A model generated the notes under the pieces. It worked only from the letters and a program-made list of their open reading frames with translations. It was not told the origin of the DNA and searched no databases. This document shows, piece after piece, positions 61,431 through 64,000 of a DNA stretch of 64,000 nucleotides. The number at the start of each line of letters is the position of its first letter. Position 1 is the first letter of the stretch. The position numbers and the translations under genes were made by a program. Source of the DNA: Protula sp. h YS-2021 (taxonomy: Eukaryota; Annelida; Polychaeta; Sabellida; Serpulidae); the NCBI GenBank assembly GCA_949752745.1, contig OX457027.1:13175556-13239555 (forward strand), given 5' to 3'.

Positions 61431-61904
61431 GACAGGCATAATACATCGTGGAACCACTGACATTGTAATTCAGGGGAACTGTCGAAAAGGCACTGACAAA
61501 CACGCCGACAGACAGACACACATAGCTAAACACACTGACAGACACATTGACCAAGAGAAAGCAAGATATGTGTTTCAAGCAACGAATGTTATTATTTTTG
61601 ATCAATGAACGTGGATCAAACGGCCAAGACCGATCTCTGGTATATATTTTTTTAGACTTATACACATCACTATTCCAATGACTGGATGTTTGCTGCAAAT
61701 CCCAGCACTTCTGTCGAAATCTCAACATTTCTTTTTTGCCATTGGGATCGTAGCAAATTGGACCTGGATCCCAGTGATTCCCCCACTGATACCAATGTCA
61801 GTTTTTTTCAGGAAGAATCACGACCGCTTTTTACCAGGTGAAAAACTTTGTATAAGATTTGTTTCAGGCTCGCTCTTCCTGCCATGTCCCTGGACGTTCT
61901 TGCT

Positions 61905-62735
<831 letters not shown>

Positions 62736-62985
62736 GTAAGTGTATTCCGGGGAAAGACCAAACCTCTTGAATCTATTCCGGGGATAGACTGAGCCTTAAT
62801 TCTAAATCTATTCTGGGGGATATACTGAGTCTCATGAGTTTTTTCCGGGGATAGACTGAGCCTCATGAGTCTATTCTGGGGATAGATTGAGCCTCATGAG
62901 TCTATTCTGGGGATAGACTGAGCCTCATGAGTCTATTCCGGGGACAGACTGAGCCTCATGAGTCTCTTCCGGGAATACACTCATT
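62736..62985. repeat. 31-bp minisatellite, ~8 copies
   Basis: TATTCCGGGGATAGACTGAG and CCTCATGAGTC repeat. Confidence 0.93.
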
Positions 62986-64000
62986 TCTCTATAGTGCGTT
63001 ATTTTGATCACGACAAAAATACATCAATTTTAATTTGCGTGATACGTTCTTATTTTAAATAATGTGGTGTTTTGCTTAGAAAAAAGAAAACAAAAATCTT
63101 AAACTAAGAATGGCATCACTTAAGAATTGAAATAACTTTCCATATGGATGGCTCGCAGTGATGGAGTAAGGACCGTGAGCACCGTTATTAATACTGTCAG
63201 TTACAGGTATTATTTGTGGAACAAATGATACCCACAGATGCGTGCTATCTATTGGGATCTGTTGACATTATGATGCAGACGACTGCGTGCCACAAGTCTC
63301 CGCCTCCCCCTCCCCTCCCCCCCCCCCCCGTCCCACCACCACCAGTCCCCTCTGCGAACAGTGACCTCGTATCTTATTTGGCTGCAATGGCTCGGTGCAA
63401 GCGTCTGTGAGAGACTGAATAGGCTACTTCAGCCTCTCGTTCAGCCATGTACGAAGGGCTGCCATTACGCTTGAGAGGATGTTGGTGAGATTTCGCAAAC
63501 ACCCAGAAGAGCAGTCACGAAAAAAAGAAGAGTTATCGGGACATGCCAGAAATTATCTAAGATTTATAATCATCTCTGCGACATCTTGCTTCTGGCTCCA
63601 GAAAAAGCAGAAAACGAGCTAGCTACATTATATTAGATGTACCTTTGGATGAAGTTTCTTTTTAATAAGCACTGTACTAAGTTGTATTCAGTAATCAGTG
63701 TGTCAAGCGATTTTAAAGCAAAAAATAATAGGAATTGGATAAAAAAAATAGGAATGGCTTGGCAAAAAAATAGGAAAAAACAGGAATTAAAAAAAATCAT
63801 TACAATCCAATTTCATTTCAATAACTATAGTGCTATATACGTTGGCCTCCTCCTCCTCTACAGCCAACCTTTCCTCACCAATTTCAAATTCTAACACAAG
63901 ATATTAAGAGAATTAGAAATCTTTTTTTTTTTTTTTGTTTTTTTTTTTAAATTTTCTCCCTCTTGTGCTATAGTTGTTGCAAGCATACTTTGTGAAACTG
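62986..64000. other. No supported gene; poly-C/proline-rich short frame at 63216-63410
   Basis: A C-rich tract at 63299-63352 gives a Pro-run frame of 64 codons; no domain. T-tract at 63921-63950. Confidence 0.4.

Overview
This is animal nuclear DNA, most likely from a marine invertebrate; the phylum cannot be fixed from the sequence. It is AT-rich and draft quality (a run of exactly 200 N at 24176-24375), and it is full of microsatellites, 24-53 bp minisatellites, small TA- or TTAA-flanked terminal-inverted-repeat elements and a LINE remnant. No tRNA or rRNA gene and no confidently recognisable host gene was found.

The window is dominated by two related but independently inserted Polinton/Maverick elements (virus-like, self-synthesising DNA transposons). 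Element A spans 5249-21303 (16,055 bp) and is flanked by the 6-bp target duplication TTCGGC. Element B spans 42024-59676 (17,653 bp) and is flanked by CCTCTT; it sits inside a 39-bp minisatellite. Both begin AGTAGG and end CCTACT, and both carry terminal inverted repeats (TIRs) of 1.3-1.5 kb.

The gene plan is shared. On the plus strand lie a protein-primed family B DNA polymerase and four small genes. On the minus strand lies a very compact block: integrase, packaging ATPase, pX-like protein, unknown, small Cys-rich protein, penton-like minor capsid protein, small basic virion-like protein, major capsid protein (MCP) and adenovirus-type protease. Upstream of that block is a second set of small minus-strand genes. 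The two transcription units meet tail to tail at about 12.0 kb and 48.9 kb.

The most unusual content is as follows. (1) A multigene set of PC4/SUB1-like domains: one canonical PC4 gene plus at least four genes that seem to carry paired diverged copies, one of them ending in a zinc-ribbon-like Cys cluster. These are candidates for the element's single-strand DNA-binding or transcription cofactors. (2) A NADAR-domain gene, present only in B. (3) A perfect histone-type mRNA 3' stem-loop 20 nt after the stop codon of a gene embedded in both TIR arms of B. (4) Dense palindromic CRE sites (TGACGTCA, 10 and 9 copies in B's arms) interleaved with ETS sites, plus perfect T-MARE sites. (5) An operon-like chain of stop/start overlaps.

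Both copies are decayed, but largely in different genes. A has a broken polymerase, a protease that lost its catalytic His, and broken penton and pX-like genes, but an intact MCP. B has an intact polymerase and protease but a frameshifted MCP, an early stop in penton and a nonsense codon in pX. The outer flanks hold a decayed F-type envelope gene at the left edge (1-1138, minus), a CR1/L2-like LINE at 29.5-31.2 kb, several MITE-like elements and many tandem repeats.
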